The notes under the pieces: model-generated
The model's database searches: none
Seen by the model: the letters and a program-made list of their open reading frames with translations, nothing else
Told to the model about the DNA's origin: nothing
Assembly (NCBI RefSeq): GCF_016461705.1
Contig: NZ_JAEMHW010000003.1
Coordinates: 1-64,000, forward strand
Reading direction: 5' to 3'
Origin: Streptococcus vicugnae
Lineage (GTDB): Bacteria; Bacillota; Bacilli; Lactobacillales; Streptococcaceae
Length of the DNA stretch: 64,000 nucleotides
Made by a program: the position numbers and the translations under genes
In this document: piece by piece, positions 8,066 through 17,415 of the stretch
How positions within the stretch are numbered: position 1 is the stretch's first letter
Layout: every line of letters starts with the position of its first letter

Positions 8066-8683
8066 TTAAAGTTTTGATGAATGTAAACTTTGATAGCGTG
8101 CTTCTTCCAATTTTGATGTGTAATACTCACGATGTTCTTCGAGGTCATGAATAGCATTTTCATCTTTTTTACCATGAACACGAACAACTTTCGCTGGCAC
8201 TCCGACTACTGTTACATCTGCAGGAACATCTGAAACAACAACAGCTGCTGCACCTACTTTAGAATTTTTACCGATTTCGATAGGTCCAATAACTTGTGCG
8301 TGGGCAGAAACAAGCGCTCCTTCACGTACAGTTGGGTGACGTTTTCCAACATCCTTACCAGTTCCGCCCAGAGTCACACCATGATAAAGCATAACTCCTT
8401 TTTCTACAATTGCTGTTTCACCAATAACAAGACCTGAACCATGATCAATAAAGACGCCTTCAGCAATTTCAGCCCCTGGGTGAATTTCAATTTGTGTCCA
8501 AAAGCGCCAGAATTGACTGTGCATACGCGCTAATAGTTTCAAACCATGTTTCCATAAGAAATGTGAAATACGATGCGCGGCCAAAGCTTTGACACCAGGA
8601 TAAGTTAGTATAATCTCCAGAGAGCTACGAGCCGCTGGATCATTTTTCTTTACGATATCTATGCTTTCTTTCCACCAACCCAT
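8066..8683 (-). CDS. cysE: Serine O-acetyltransferase
   Basis: Transfers acetyl from acetyl-CoA to serine, giving O-acetylserine, the first committed step of cysteine synthesis. 205 residues from the ATG at 8681-8683, which follows AAAGGAG; a longer frame to 8731 would overlap the preceding gene and lacks support. The helical N-terminus (MGWWKESIDIVKKNDPAARS) is followed by left-handed beta-helix hexapeptide repeats. DHGSGLVIGE and YHGVTLGGTG hold the active-site Asp/His pair and His, and KRHPTV is the usual CoA-site loop. Cotranscribed with cysS. Confidence 0.95.
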   Translation of the reverse strand: MGWWKESIDIVKKNDPAARSSLEIILTYPGVKALAAHRISHFLWKHGLKLLARMHSQFWRFWTQIEIHPGAEIAEGVFIDHGSGLVIGETAIVEKGVMLYHGVTLGGTGKDVGKRHPTVREGALVSAHAQVIGPIEIGKNSKVGAAAVVVSDVPADVTVVGVPAKVVRVHGKKDENAIHDLEEHREYYTSKLEEARYQSLHSSKL

Positions 8684-8699
8684 ATCTTCTCCTTTCTTT

Positions 8700-9455
8700 T
8701 TAGTCATCTTCGTCGATTTCAGACCAATCAACTAAAATTTGTTGGTCATCAAACGGGTTAATTGCAACTCCGACCGTTTCATCAATATCATTTTCACCAT
8801 GTCCTGGTTGATAAATATCTGCTAAGCGCCATGTTAAAATACTTCCTTGCGCTTTACGGAAAGGTGCACCAAATTCATTGTGGTTATACCATTTCGCAAA
8901 ACTTTGAAGATTTGAAAAGGCTGGAACATAGCTTTTACCTTCTGGGGTAGACATTGTTGGGAACATGCGGTCAAAGCTTTTATCATCACGTGGGTGAACA
9001 AATGCAGGAACTAGATAGTATTTATCCAAAGTATCTGCAGCAAGGTTTTCTTCACCCATAAGTTTGTTCAAAATAGTTGTGTAAGCATTCAAAAATTGGA
9101 TCAATTCACTACTTTTGAAAATTGTAGAATTGCCAAAATCACCTGTTTTCTTAAGGTTAAAGACAATCCCTGTTAATCCTTTTTCAATGACTTCTTTCAA
9201 AACATCCAGTGTTGGACGTTCTACCCAATTTTGAGTTTTAGCGCTCTCTTGCTCTTCTTTGAAGTTTTCAAGATCTTCTTTGTCAGAAAAGACAGGAGTC
9301 ACCTTTTGCCCTTCAATATCAAGAGCATACGGTTGATCACTAGCCAAAACTGGAATGTTATGTAAAGCATTGACAAGAGCAATACTATCTAAAAAGTTGT
9401 CTGGTGCGTTAACAAAGGCACGCAAACGAATATCAAGTTCATTTAAATTTGTCAT
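8700..9455 (-). CDS. SseB family protein of unknown role
   Basis: 251 residues from the ATG at 9453-9455, preceded by GTGGAG; the TTG five codons upstream is less likely. The N-terminal half resembles the SseB N-terminal domain as found in streptococcal proteins, with alternating short strands and helices and no signal peptide or membrane segment. The C-terminal half is rich in acidic and aromatic residues and ends DWSEIDEDD. It sits between pnp and cysE, an arrangement common in streptococci. Function is not known; the domain name comes from a Salmonella secretion protein and says nothing about role here. Confidence 0.65.
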   Translation of the reverse strand: MTNLNELDIRLRAFVNAPDNFLDSIALVNALHNIPVLASDQPYALDIEGQKVTPVFSDKEDLENFKEEQESAKTQNWVERPTLDVLKEVIEKGLTGIVFNLKKTGDFGNSTIFKSSELIQFLNAYTTILNKLMGEENLAADTLDKYYLVPAFVHPRDDKSFDRMFPTMSTPEGKSYVPAFSNLQSFAKWYNHNEFGAPFRKAQGSILTWRLADIYQPGHGENDIDETVGVAINPFDDQQILVDWSEIDEDD

Positions 9456-9498
9456 CGTTAAACTCCACAATATAAGAGATAATCAATCAGAAAAAATC

Positions 9499-11685
9499 TT
9501 AGTCGATACTATCGTGTTTTTCTTTGTGATCACGTAGGTGTCCACCAAATGGTGAATGTTTTTTGTGTTCATTTTTTTCAGCTCTTGGTGGACGTGGTAG
9601 CAAAGCTTTCATTGAAGCGTCCACACGACCTTTATCGTCAACTTTGATAACTTTGACATCAACTTCATCGCCAACTTCAAGTACATCTGAAACATTTGCT
9701 GTACGTGTCCAAGCAATTTCTGAAATATGAACAAGAGCATCTGTTTTATCAAAGAGATTGACAAAAGCACCGAATTTTTCAATACGAACAACTTTTGCAT
9801 GATAAACTTCACCAACTTTTGCTTCGCGAACCAAACCAGCGATGATTTCTTTAGCACGATCAATAGCCGCTTGATTAGATGAGTAAATTGATACATTTCC
9901 TTCATCATCAATATCAATCTTAACGCCAGTTTCTTCGATGATTTTATCGATTGTTTCGCCACCTTTACCAATGACCACTTTGATTTTATCAACATCAATT
10001 TTGATAGTGTCAATTTTTGGTGCTGTTGGTGCCAAGTGTGTACGTGGTGCTGGGATAGTTGCTTCAATCAAATCAAGGATTTCAAAACGAGCTTTCTTAG
10101 CTTGGGCAAGAGCTTCTTTCAAGATTTGAGGAGTGATACCTTCAATCTTGATATCCATTTGAAGTGCCGTAATACCTTCACGTGTACCAGCAACTTTAAA
10201 GTCCATATCACCAAAGTGATCTTCAAGACCTTGAATATCTGTCAAGATTGTGTAGTTGCTACCATCTGAAATCAATCCCATGGCGATACCAGCTACTGGT
10301 GCTTTAATTGGAACACCACCAGCCATAAGGGCAAGAGTACCTGCACAGATTGAAGCTTGTGAAGATGAACCATTTGATTCCAAAACTTCAGCTACAAGGC
10401 GGATAGCATATGGGAATTCTTCAAGACTTGGTAAAACTTGAGCAAGGGCACGTTCTCCAAGAGCACCGTGACCAATTTCACGACGACCAGGTGCACCATA
10501 ACGTCCAGTTTCACCAACAGAGAATTGTGGGAAATTATAGTGATGCAAGAAACGTTTTTTGTATTCAGCCCCAAGACCGTCAACGATTTGTGTTTCTCCC
10601 ATCGGAGCAAGTGTTAATACTGACAAGGCTTGTGTTTGTCCACGTGTGAACAAACCAGAACCGTGAACTTTTGGAAGGTAGTCGATTTCAGCATCCAATG
10701 GGCGAATTTCATCAACACGACGACCATCAGGACGAATCTTATCTTCTGTAATCAAACGACGAACTTCAGCATGTTCCATTTGTTCCAGAATTTCAGCAAC
10801 ATCACGCATAATTGTTTCGTAGTTTTCGTCATCAGCGTAACGTTCTTCATAGACAGCAGTGACTTCTTCTTTAACAGCTTCTGTTGCTGCTTCACGCGCT
10901 TTTTTCTCTTCAACTTGAACAGCTTTTTGAAGATCTGCGTTGTAGGCTGCGATAATTTCAGCTTGCAATACTGGATCAACTTGAAGTAATTCAACTTCTG
11001 CTTTTTCTTTACCAACAGCTGCGACGATTTCTTCTTGGAAAGCAATCAATTCTTTGACAGCTTCATGACCTTTAAGAAGAGCTTCAAGCATGATATCTTC
11101 TGACAATTCTTTGGCACCAGATTCAACCATGTTGATTGCTTCTTTTGTACCAGCAACAGTCAATTCAAGAAGTGAAGCTTCTTTTTGTTCTGCTGATGGG
11201 TTGATGATAAATTCACCATCGATATAAGCCACTTGAACCCCTGCGATTGGTCCATTGAATGGAATATCTGAAATAGACAAGGCTAATGAGCTACCAAACA
11301 TAGCTGCCATTGGTGCACTAGCATCTTCGTCATAAGAAAGAACAGTGTTAATCACTTGAACTTCATTACGGAAACCTTCTGCAAACATTGGACGAATTGG
11401 ACGGTCAATCAAGCGAGCTGTCAATGTCGCATCAGTTGTTGGACGTCCTTCACGTTTGTTGAAACCACCTGGGAATTTTCCAGCGGCGTACATTTTTTCT
11501 TCGTAGTTAACTTGAAGTGGGAAGAAGTCACCTGTAGACATCTTTTTAGACATTACAGCCGCACTAAGAACTGTTGATTCACCGTAGCGAATTACTGCAG
11601 CGCCATTAGCTTGTTTAGCAACTTGACCAATTTCAACAACAAGTGGTCGACCAGCAAAGGTTGTTTCAAAAGTTTGTTTTAACAT
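9499..11685 (-). CDS. pnp: Polyribonucleotide nucleotidyltransferase (PNPase)
   Basis: 3'-to-5' phosphorolytic exoribonuclease that degrades mRNA and trims stable RNA. 728 residues from the ATG at 11683-11685, which follows AGAGGAA; upstream codons to 11736 do not resemble PNPase. Domain order: first RNase PH core (from residue 10), helical linker rich in Glu/Lys (about 230-310), second RNase PH core with [18 protein letters not shown], a KH domain with [11 protein letters not shown] near residues 565-575, and an S1 domain with [11 protein letters not shown] near residues 640-650. The C-terminus is short and basic. First gene of a cluster that continues to yacP. Confidence 0.98.
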   Translation of the reverse strand: MLKQTFETTFAGRPLVVEIGQVAKQANGAAVIRYGESTVLSAAVMSKKMSTGDFFPLQVNYEEKMYAAGKFPGGFNKREGRPTTDATLTARLIDRPIRPMFAEGFRNEVQVINTVLSYDEDASAPMAAMFGSSLALSISDIPFNGPIAGVQVAYIDGEFIINPSAEQKEASLLELTVAGTKEAINMVESGAKELSEDIMLEALLKGHEAVKELIAFQEEIVAAVGKEKAEVELLQVDPVLQAEIIAAYNADLQKAVQVEEKKAREAATEAVKEEVTAVYEERYADDENYETIMRDVAEILEQMEHAEVRRLITEDKIRPDGRRVDEIRPLDAEIDYLPKVHGSGLFTRGQTQALSVLTLAPMGETQIVDGLGAEYKKRFLHHYNFPQFSVGETGRYGAPGRREIGHGALGERALAQVLPSLEEFPYAIRLVAEVLESNGSSSQASICAGTLALMAGGVPIKAPVAGIAMGLISDGSNYTILTDIQGLEDHFGDMDFKVAGTREGITALQMDIKIEGITPQILKEALAQAKKARFEILDLIEATIPAPRTHLAPTAPKIDTIKIDVDKIKVVIGKGGETIDKIIEETGVKIDIDDEGNVSIYSSNQAAIDRAKEIIAGLVREAKVGEVYHAKVVRIEKFGAFVNLFDKTDALVHISEIAWTRTANVSDVLEVGDEVDVKVIKVDDKGRVDASMKALLPRPPRAEKNEHKKHSPFGGHLRDHKEKHDSID

Positions 11686-11836
11686 TTTTATTCCTCTAAC
11701 AATTTTTTTGATACGTCTGTTTTCTACAAAAACCAATCTGTAAAAGACTTATAAACTCGTCTTTGCATAAAACCACGTATCTCCATTATTTTATCACATT
11801 TTAGAGGAAATGGCAGAGCTCTAAGACCGAAAGCGC

Positions 11837-11866
11837 AAAAAAAGTAGCTATCTCGAAATAGCTACT
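11837..11866 (-). terminator. Terminator of the GlsB-like gene
   Basis: Minus-strand stem AGTAGCTAT-TTCG-AGATAGCTACT ending in seven T (forward A run 11837-11843). It insulates pnp from the small membrane-protein gene. Confidence 0.88.
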
Positions 11867-11888
11867 CTGTTATATCTTTTGACATCTA

Positions 11889-12119
11889 TCATCTAAATAA
11901 TAAATCCACCACAGCAATGACAATAATCGCACCAAGAATAGATGGTAAAATCGCCATACCTGCCAAACTTGGCCCCCAAGAACCAAATAAAGTTTGACCA
12001 ACAAATGAACCAACAAGTCCTGCAAAAATATTATAAATACATCCCATTGATTCACCTTTTTTCGTAATAGCTCCTGCTATTATCCCAATAAGCGCACCAA
12101 CAATTAATGACCCAATCAT
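11889..12119 (-). CDS. GlsB/YeaQ/YmgE family small membrane protein
   Basis: 76 residues with three hydrophobic segments (about 2-20, 27-46 and 51-74) rich in small residues (IVGALIGIIAGAI, GLVGSFVGQTLFG), the pattern of transglycosylase-associated or GlsB stress-response membrane proteins. A good AAGGAGA site lies seven bases before the ATG. It has its own terminator and stands between adhE and pnp. Members are often induced by general stress in lactic acid bacteria; the molecular role is not established. Confidence 0.85.
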   Translation of the reverse strand: MIGSLIVGALIGIIAGAITKKGESMGCIYNIFAGLVGSFVGQTLFGSWGPSLAGMAILPSILGAIIVIAVVDLLFR

Positions 12120-12250
12120 AACATTCTCCTTTTTATGCCTTTATTTAAAAAATCTGCTTTTTTACACCACCATTCTATCATAATTTCTCGTGTGCGAAAA
12201 TTAAAAAGCAAGCACCATTTAAAAGACTACTTTTCTTAAATTAAAAACAC

Positions 12251-12276
12251 AAAAACCTCCTTTTCAGGAGGTTTTT
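12251..12276 (-). terminator. Terminator of adhE
   Basis: Minus-strand stem AAAACCTCC-TGAA-AAGGAGGTTTT followed by further T, starting about 20 bases after the adhE stop codon. Confidence 0.88.
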
Positions 12277-12296
12277 AAGCATTGAACAATGCAATA

Positions 12297-14978
12297 TTAG
12301 AACATGTCAATCAACAATTGTTTCAACTCAGCAATATATGGTTGACGAGGGTTAGCAGGTGTACATTGGTCATCGTAAGCAAGTGATGCTAATTTATCAA
12401 CTGCTGCATCAAAGGCTTCTTTTGTAACACCATTTGCAGAAAGACGTGGATCAACATCAACTGCTTTCATCAAAGCATCAATACGTTGGCAAAGTGCTTC
12501 TACTAATGCTGCATCATCTTTACCTTGAAGACCAAGGCTACGAGCAATATCAGCGTAATCACGTTGTGCACGATATTCTTCATAACGTGGGAAGACTGAA
12601 CGTTTCACATTTCCTGCAACACCATTGTAACGAATAACATGTTGCATAGCGATTGAAATAGCTAGACCGTGAGGAAGACCAAATTCACCACCAGTTTTGT
12701 GTGCGATTGAGTGATTAATACCTAGGAAGGCATTTGAGAAGGCCATACCTGCAAGTGTTGCAGCATAGTGCATATTTTCACGTGCTTGTTCGCCACGAAG
12801 TGTAGGATTCTTAGGATCATAGTTATAAGAATCTTCCAAGTTTTCGATAACTAATTTAATAGCTTCAAGAGACCATGGACGAGTCAAATCAGATGCCATA
12901 ACTGAAACATAAGCTTCAAGGGCATGTGACAAAGTATCCAAACCAGAAAGAGCAACGGTACGTTTTGGCACTGTCATAACAAATTCTGGGTCAACAATAG
13001 CAACTTGTGGTGTCAATTCATAGTCAGTCAATGGATATTTAACGTGAGTATGATCATCAGTAATAACAGCGTAAGGTGTTACTTCTGAACCTGTACCAGA
13101 TGTTGTTGGGATACAGAAGAGACGAGTTGCTGTTTGATGTTTGAATTTTACGATACGTTTACGGATATCAATGAATTTTTGTTGCAAACGTAAGAAGAGT
13201 TCGCTGACGTTTTCGTAGCTATCAAGAAAATCAGCTTCTTGATCAAGTGAGTATTCATAGATGTAACGTGCAATTTTAGCCGCATCAAGTGCTGAACCAC
13301 CACCGACTGCAATAACTGTATCTGGTTTGAAATCACGCATTTGTTTTGCGATTTCAATTGTTTGACCAAGTGTTGGGTCTGGTTTGATAGTGCCGTAAAT
13401 TGATGTCGCAACTTTTTCATCACGCAATGCCAATTGAGCAAGGACAGTATCAACAAAACCAAATTGAACCATACCTGGGTCAGCAACAATCAAAGCACGT
13501 TGCATTGATTCGTATTCGTCTTGCAAATAAGAGATAGCATTTTTTTCGTAGTATGTTTTTTCTGGTAGGCGAATCCATTGAGGACGGTTGCGACGTTTAG
13601 CAACTGTCTTAACATTTAAGAGATCGCCAGTTGAAAGATTGTGTGACAATGAATTTTTCCCCCATGATCCTGTTCCAAGTGTTAAGCTAGCTTTAAGTGC
13701 GTCTGTGTAGACATCACCGATACCTCCGACTGAATCTGGTTGGTTAACCAAGACACGAGATGCTTTCACAGCATCACCATATTCAGCAACAAATGGGTCT
13801 GCTTGTGAACCAATTTGAATACCAGCATTGTGTCCTGCACCTTGGTAGTCAAGAAGTGCTTCAACAATTTCAACACCTTCTTTACGGTCTTTAGCTTTAT
13901 AAACTGAAAGGAGTGGAGAAAGTTTTTCAGAAGATAGTTTTTCACCAATGTTTTTCTTATCAAGTTCAAACAAGAGAACATCTTTACCTTCTGGTAATTT
14001 GACACCGGCTTGTTCACAAATCCAAGTGGCAGGCATTCCGGCAACTGGACCGTTAACTCCGTGTCTATCATTAAAGACAAAGTCTTCAATTTTCTTATAG
14101 TCCTTCTTAGGTACAAGGTAGGCACCCTTATCTTGCATTTTTTGAAGCCATTCATCATAGATTGGTGCTTCAACAACTGCTGAGTTTTCAGTTGCACAAA
14201 TCATACCGTTATCAAAACGTTTTGATAGCAACAAATCTTCTACAGCACGATCAACATGGGCAGTTGCATCAACGTAGATAGCACCGTTACCAGCACCAAC
14301 ACCCATTGATGGGTTACCTGATTTAAGAGCGGCATTTACCATACCAGGTCCACCAGTTGCCAAAATAGAAGCAATTTTCGGATTTTGGATAAGCGCTGAT
14401 GTGTTTGCAAGAGATGGTGTTTCAATCCATTGAACAATGTTTTCTGGAGCACCAGCTTTAATAGCAGCATCGTAAAGAATTTGAGCTGCATGTGCTGAAC
14501 ATTTTTGTGCTTGTGGGTGGAAGGCAAAAACAATCGCATTGCGTGTTTTAAGAGCTACCAAAATTTTGAACATGGTTGTTGATGTTGGGTTTGTTGTTGG
14601 AACAATACCAGCCAAAACACCAAGAGGTGCAGCAATTTGGATACTTCCTGAAACCTTATCTTCACCAATGATACCTACTGTTTTTTCATTTTTAATACGT
14701 TCATAAACGTACTCAGTAGCGAAGTGGTTCTTAATATCCTTATCCTCAACGACACCACGACCAGTTTCTACATGAGCCTCTTTTGCTAATTCAAGTGAAG
14801 CTTCTGAACCTGCAAGAGCCATCGCTGCTACGATATTATCAACTTGTTCTTGTGAATAAGTTGCATAAATACGTTCAGCTTCAAGAGCTTTTTCGACAAG
14901 AGCTCCAGTGTACTGTTGAGCCAACTCTTCAGCGCTCAACTCGTTATTCTTTACATCTGCATTTGTTGCTTTAGCCAT
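12297..14978 (-). CDS. adhE: Bifunctional acetaldehyde-CoA / alcohol dehydrogenase
   Basis: Reduces acetyl-CoA to acetaldehyde and on to ethanol, regenerating two NAD+ in mixed-acid fermentation. 893 residues, two fused enzymes. The N-terminal aldehyde dehydrogenase half has the nucleophile Cys261 in GMICATENS; a linker near 440-470 leads to the iron-dependent alcohol dehydrogenase half with GGGSALDAAK near 559-568. Likely iron ligands are Asp681, His685, His756 and His770 (GLDTLSHALEAY, NHSIAHKTGGEFGLPH). AAGGAGG precedes the ATG. The promoter carries a Rex-type operator, so expression should follow the NADH/NAD+ ratio. Confidence 0.98.
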   Translation of the reverse strand: MAKATNADVKNNELSAEELAQQYTGALVEKALEAERIYATYSQEQVDNIVAAMALAGSEASLELAKEAHVETGRGVVEDKDIKNHFATEYVYERIKNEKTVGIIGEDKVSGSIQIAAPLGVLAGIVPTTNPTSTTMFKILVALKTRNAIVFAFHPQAQKCSAHAAQILYDAAIKAGAPENIVQWIETPSLANTSALIQNPKIASILATGGPGMVNAALKSGNPSMGVGAGNGAIYVDATAHVDRAVEDLLLSKRFDNGMICATENSAVVEAPIYDEWLQKMQDKGAYLVPKKDYKKIEDFVFNDRHGVNGPVAGMPATWICEQAGVKLPEGKDVLLFELDKKNIGEKLSSEKLSPLLSVYKAKDRKEGVEIVEALLDYQGAGHNAGIQIGSQADPFVAEYGDAVKASRVLVNQPDSVGGIGDVYTDALKASLTLGTGSWGKNSLSHNLSTGDLLNVKTVAKRRNRPQWIRLPEKTYYEKNAISYLQDEYESMQRALIVADPGMVQFGFVDTVLAQLALRDEKVATSIYGTIKPDPTLGQTIEIAKQMRDFKPDTVIAVGGGSALDAAKIARYIYEYSLDQEADFLDSYENVSELFLRLQQKFIDIRKRIVKFKHQTATRLFCIPTTSGTGSEVTPYAVITDDHTHVKYPLTDYELTPQVAIVDPEFVMTVPKRTVALSGLDTLSHALEAYVSVMASDLTRPWSLEAIKLVIENLEDSYNYDPKNPTLRGEQARENMHYAATLAGMAFSNAFLGINHSIAHKTGGEFGLPHGLAISIAMQHVIRYNGVAGNVKRSVFPRYEEYRAQRDYADIARSLGLQGKDDAALVEALCQRIDALMKAVDVDPRLSANGVTKEAFDAAVDKLASLAYDDQCTPANPRQPYIAELKQLLIDMF

Positions 14979-15193
14979 TAAGAAAACCTCCTTATAAGTA
15001 CCCTTAAAAATAAGTGCCTCATTTTTTGAGAAGAACTATATTAATGATTGATACTAAAATAAAAACAAGACCGTATAGTCTGGAATTTCAAAACTCAACG
15101 TCACTACTTGAGGTTCTCTTCACTATAAAAACTACACAAAATCAACAGTTAAATTCTTTAATCATCATATCATTGTGATATTCTTCACCAATT
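14979..15193 (-). promoter_or_regulatory. Long adhE 5' leader
   Basis: Transcription from the promoter at 15194-15222 would give a leader of about 205 bases before adhE. It is A/T rich and contains short inverted repeats, for example CTCAA...TTGAG near 15094-15112, but no recognisable riboswitch or open frame. Its length is unusual and may matter for translation control or RNA processing. Confidence 0.45.
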
Positions 15194-15222
15194 ATATTAA
15201 CCCTTTTTCAAAAAAAGGTCAA
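15173..15222 (-). promoter_or_regulatory. adhE promoter with Rex-type operator
   Basis: Minus-strand -35 TTGACC (15217-15222), 17-base spacer, -10 TAATAT (15194-15199). Immediately downstream lies TTGGTGAAGAATATCACAA (15173-15191), an inverted repeat close to the Rex consensus TTGTGA-N6-TCACAA. Rex is the NADH-sensing repressor of fermentation genes in Gram-positive bacteria; the placement over the transcription start fits repression. The rex gene is not in this window. Confidence 0.8.
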
Positions 15223-15378
15223 GTGTTTTTTGTAAGCTTTTTCATTTTTATTGTAAAGGCAATGTAAGGGGATACAAATTATACTTGCGTTTTTCCTTTT
15301 ATATTAATACTTTTGTCACTTTTGACATTTTAATGCTATATAAAACCTCATTTTCATTAAAATACACCCAATGGGAGG

Positions 15379-15399
15379 TTGATTAATTTTGTTAATCAA
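15379..15399. repeat. Perfect short inverted repeat upstream of adhE
   Basis: TTGATTAA-TTTTG-TTAATCAA, an eight-base perfect stem between the adhE promoter and the rpsO terminator. It has no T-run and may be a protein-binding site. The surrounding stretch 15240-15416 shows no convincing gene. Confidence 0.4.
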
Positions 15400-15416
15400 A
15401 CGAAGCATTTGCACAC

Positions 15417-15451
15417 AAAAAAAGCTTCTTGGAAAATCCAAGAAGCTTTTA
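15417..15451 (-). terminator. Terminator of rpsO
   Basis: Very strong 12-pair stem AAAGCTTCTTGG-ATTTT-CCAAGAAGCTTT on the minus strand followed by T residues, about 20 bases after the rpsO stop. Confidence 0.92.
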
Positions 15452-15468
15452 CTTGACCTAACGTCAGA

Positions 15469-15738
15469 TTAACGACGAAGACCAAGTGATGCGATCAATT
15501 CGCGGTAACGGTTAACATCTGTACGGCGAAGGTATGCCAACAAGTTACGACGGTGACCGATTTTTTTCATCAATCCACGGTAAGTTGCGTGGTCTTTTTT
15601 GTGTTGTTTAATGTGCTCGTTAAGGTGGTTGATTTCCCAAGTAAGAACAGCTACTTGAACTTCAACTGAACCTGTGTCACCTTCGTGACGTGCGTATTGA
15701 GCAATGATTTCATTTTTTTTCTCTTTTGAGATTGCCAT
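15469..15738 (-). CDS. rpsO: 30S ribosomal protein S15
   Basis: 89-residue small-subunit protein that binds 16S rRNA early in assembly. The whole sequence matches the family: start [21 protein letters not shown], central [20 protein letters not shown], basic [10 protein letters not shown] near residues 63-72. ATG follows AAGGAGA. It is monocistronic, with its own strong promoter, a leader hairpin and a terminator. S15 is known to control its own mRNA in several bacteria; the leader hairpin is consistent with that. Confidence 0.98.
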   Translation of the reverse strand: MAISKEKKNEIIAQYARHEGDTGSVEVQVAVLTWEINHLNEHIKQHKKDHATYRGLMKKIGHRRNLLAYLRRTDVNRYRELIASLGLRR

Positions 15739-15770
15739 AATATTTTTCTCCTTTATATTGCTTCATCCGA

Positions 15771-15798
15771 GTCGTAGGTTTTTGGCGTTTCCTACAAC
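15771..15798 (-). ncRNA. Candidate S15 leader hairpin
   Basis: On the minus strand GTTGTAGG and CCTACGAC pair over eight bases around a 12-base loop, in the leader between the rpsO promoter and ribosome site. Autoregulatory S15 leaders exist in Gram-positive bacteria; whether this one belongs to a described class was not tested. Confidence 0.5.
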
Positions 15799-15831
15799 CA
15801 AGAAAAAGTTACTTGTCATACGACAGTCCTT

Positions 15832-15861
15832 ATTGTAGCAGATTACTGCTGCTTTTGTCAA
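15832..15861 (-). promoter_or_regulatory. Promoter of rpsO
   Basis: Minus-strand TTGACA (15856-15861), 18-base spacer, TACAAT (15832-15837). Near-consensus, about 90 bases before the start codon. Confidence 0.85.
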
Positions 15862-16051
15862 AGGTTTTTAATGTTTTTAGCTAAGGTCATCTAAAAGTTA
15901 TTTGGAAGTCGTCCGTTTGAAAAACTTTTTTCAAAAATTTATCAAGAAAATCAGAAAAAATGACAAGAACATTCTAAACAACGCTCAGCTATTTTCATCT
16001 TTTCCAAAATCAACTATACTGAAATCAAACAACAAGAAAGTGAGAACTCTT

Positions 16052-16897
16052 ATGACAAAATCTTTAATTATCATGGATATTGACGGAACATTGACAAACA
16101 GCGAGAAAAAAATCACTCCTAAAACAAAAGAAGCTCTTTTAGCCGCTCAAGAACAAGGAGCACGTCTCATCTTGGCTTCTGGTCGTCCTGTAAGTGGTAT
16201 GCAGGATTTTGCTAAAGAATTAGCAATGGACAAGCACCACGGGCTTTTAGTGGCTTATAATGGCGCTGTGGTAGTAGATTGTGAATCTGGCGATATTCTT
16301 TTCAATCAGGCCATGACGGTTGAAGAAGGACAAGCAGTTCTTGAACACGTGAAACAATTTGATGTCATCCCAATGATTAGCAAAGGGGATTATATGTACG
16401 TCAACGATGTCTATAACAACATGATTCACTGGGAGAAAAAGAATCTAGACATTAATATCATTGAATACGAATCACGTGGCGGTAAATATTTGCTAGCTGA
16501 AAAGCGTGATTTGGCTGCCTTTGCTGATTTCCCGCTCAATAAAATCTTATTGGCTGGCAGTAGCGATTATCTTGCTGCACATTACAAAGAAATTGCTGCA
16601 CCATTTGAAGGCAAACTCAGTTCAATGTTTACGGCAGATTTTTATTATGAATTTACTGCTCAAGGAATCGACAAGGCAAAAGCCTTGGATACTGTTTTAG
16701 CACCGCTTGATTATCAACCAGAGGATATGATTGCTTTTGGTGACGGACAAAACGATGCTAGTATGCTGACTTATTCTGGGACTGCGGTGGCAATGGCAAA
16801 TGCTGTGCAAGAATTGAAAGACATTGCCGATATTATTACCCTTTCTAACGACGAGGACGGTATCGCTGAAACGTTACGAGATTACTTTAACATTTGA
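16052..16897 (+). CDS. HAD superfamily phosphatase, Cof type
   Basis: 281 residues from the ATG at 16052, preceded by GAAAGTGAG; an upstream in-frame start at 15902 would add 50 basic residues foreign to the family. Motif I is MDIDGTLTN (Asp9 and Asp11), the Ser of LASGRP near residue 50 is motif II, and GDGQNDASML near residue 228 is motif IV with the metal-binding acids. The large cap domain between motifs II and III marks the Cof (type IIB) group, which dephosphorylates sugar phosphates and flavin or pyridoxal phosphates. Substrate cannot be told. The next gene starts 17 bases downstream. Confidence 0.9.
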   Translation: MTKSLIIMDIDGTLTNSEKKITPKTKEALLAAQEQGARLILASGRPVSGMQDFAKELAMDKHHGLLVAYNGAVVVDCESGDILFNQAMTVEEGQAVLEHVKQFDVIPMISKGDYMYVNDVYNNMIHWEKKNLDINIIEYESRGGKYLLAEKRDLAAFADFPLNKILLAGSSDYLAAHYKEIAAPFEGKLSSMFTADFYYEFTAQGIDKAKALDTVLAPLDYQPEDMIAFGDGQNDASMLTYSGTAVAMANAVQELKDIADIITLSNDEDGIAETLRDYFNI

Positions 16898-16914
16898 TTA
16901 AACGGGAGATAAAA

Positions 16915-17298
16915 ATGATAAAAATTGAACACATTGGTGTTTGGGTACATGATTTAGAAACGATGAAAGAGTTTTTTGCTAAATACTTTCAAACAATGGC
17001 TTCTGAACGTTATCACAATCCACGAACAGGTTTTTCTTCCTACTTTTTAAGCTTCCCTGACAATGCTGCTCGATTGGAATTGTGTCATCGCGAGGACATT
17101 TCTGAAGGTGTTAATGAGAGTCTTGGCTTTGCTCATTTAGCCATCTCACTTGGTAGTAAAGAAGCCGTTGATCAGTTAACGGCACAGCTTGAAAACGATG
17201 GCTATCATGTTTTAGGTCACCCCCGAACAACTGGTGACGGTTACTACGAATCCGTCGTTTGTGACCCCGAAGGAAATCGTTTAGAATTGACTGTTTAA
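16915..17298 (+). CDS. VOC (glyoxalase/dioxygenase superfamily) protein
   Basis: 127 residues, two beta-alpha-beta-beta-beta units. The start IKIEHIGVWVHDLETMKEFF places His6 where the first metal ligand lies, and LELCHRED, LGFAHLAISLG and NRLELTV hold the other usual ligand positions. GGGAGA precedes the ATG at 16915; an in-frame ATG seven codons earlier overlaps the HAD gene. It is probably cotranscribed with the HAD phosphatase. Lactoylglutathione lyase is the common database label, but streptococcal relatives are uncharacterised and metal use is inferred. Confidence 0.82.
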   Translation: MIKIEHIGVWVHDLETMKEFFAKYFQTMASERYHNPRTGFSSYFLSFPDNAARLELCHREDISEGVNESLGFAHLAISLGSKEAVDQLTAQLENDGYHVLGHPRTTGDGYYESVVCDPEGNRLELTV

Positions 17299-17357
17299 TA
17301 GGCTTTGCTATGGGAAGATTACCTATCCAGCATTTGCGAATCTCACTTATAGCAAAC

Positions 17358-17415
17358 AAAAAACTTGGGCTAAATCCTAATCAGATAGGTATTAGGAGTA
17401 GTTACCAAGTTTTTT
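17358..17415. terminator. Bidirectional terminator between VOC gene and rpiR-type gene
   Basis: A long inverted structure: outer arms AAAAAACTTGG and CCAAGTTTTTT, inner arms TCCTAAT and ATTAGGA. It works for both converging transcripts; on the minus strand it overlaps the regulator's stop codon. Confidence 0.82.

Noticed and set aside
8034-8080. T-box or riboswitch before cysS or cysE
   Set aside because: The gaps are only 33 and 16 bases, too short for such elements, and no specifier structure is seen.
10630-10989. 119-codon plus-strand frame opposite pnp
   Set aside because: Antisense shadow of the pnp linker region, low-complexity Phe/Ser/Cys composition, no ribosome site.
15371-15470. 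Possible tiny plus-strand gene after GGGAGG with a TTG start
   Set aside because: It would read through the rpsO terminator arms and ends in rpsO; no similarity to any peptide family.
15902-16051. 50-codon N-terminal extension of the HAD phosphatase
   Set aside because: Motif I would then lie far from the N-terminus, unlike all Cof proteins, and a ribosome site precedes the ATG at 16052.
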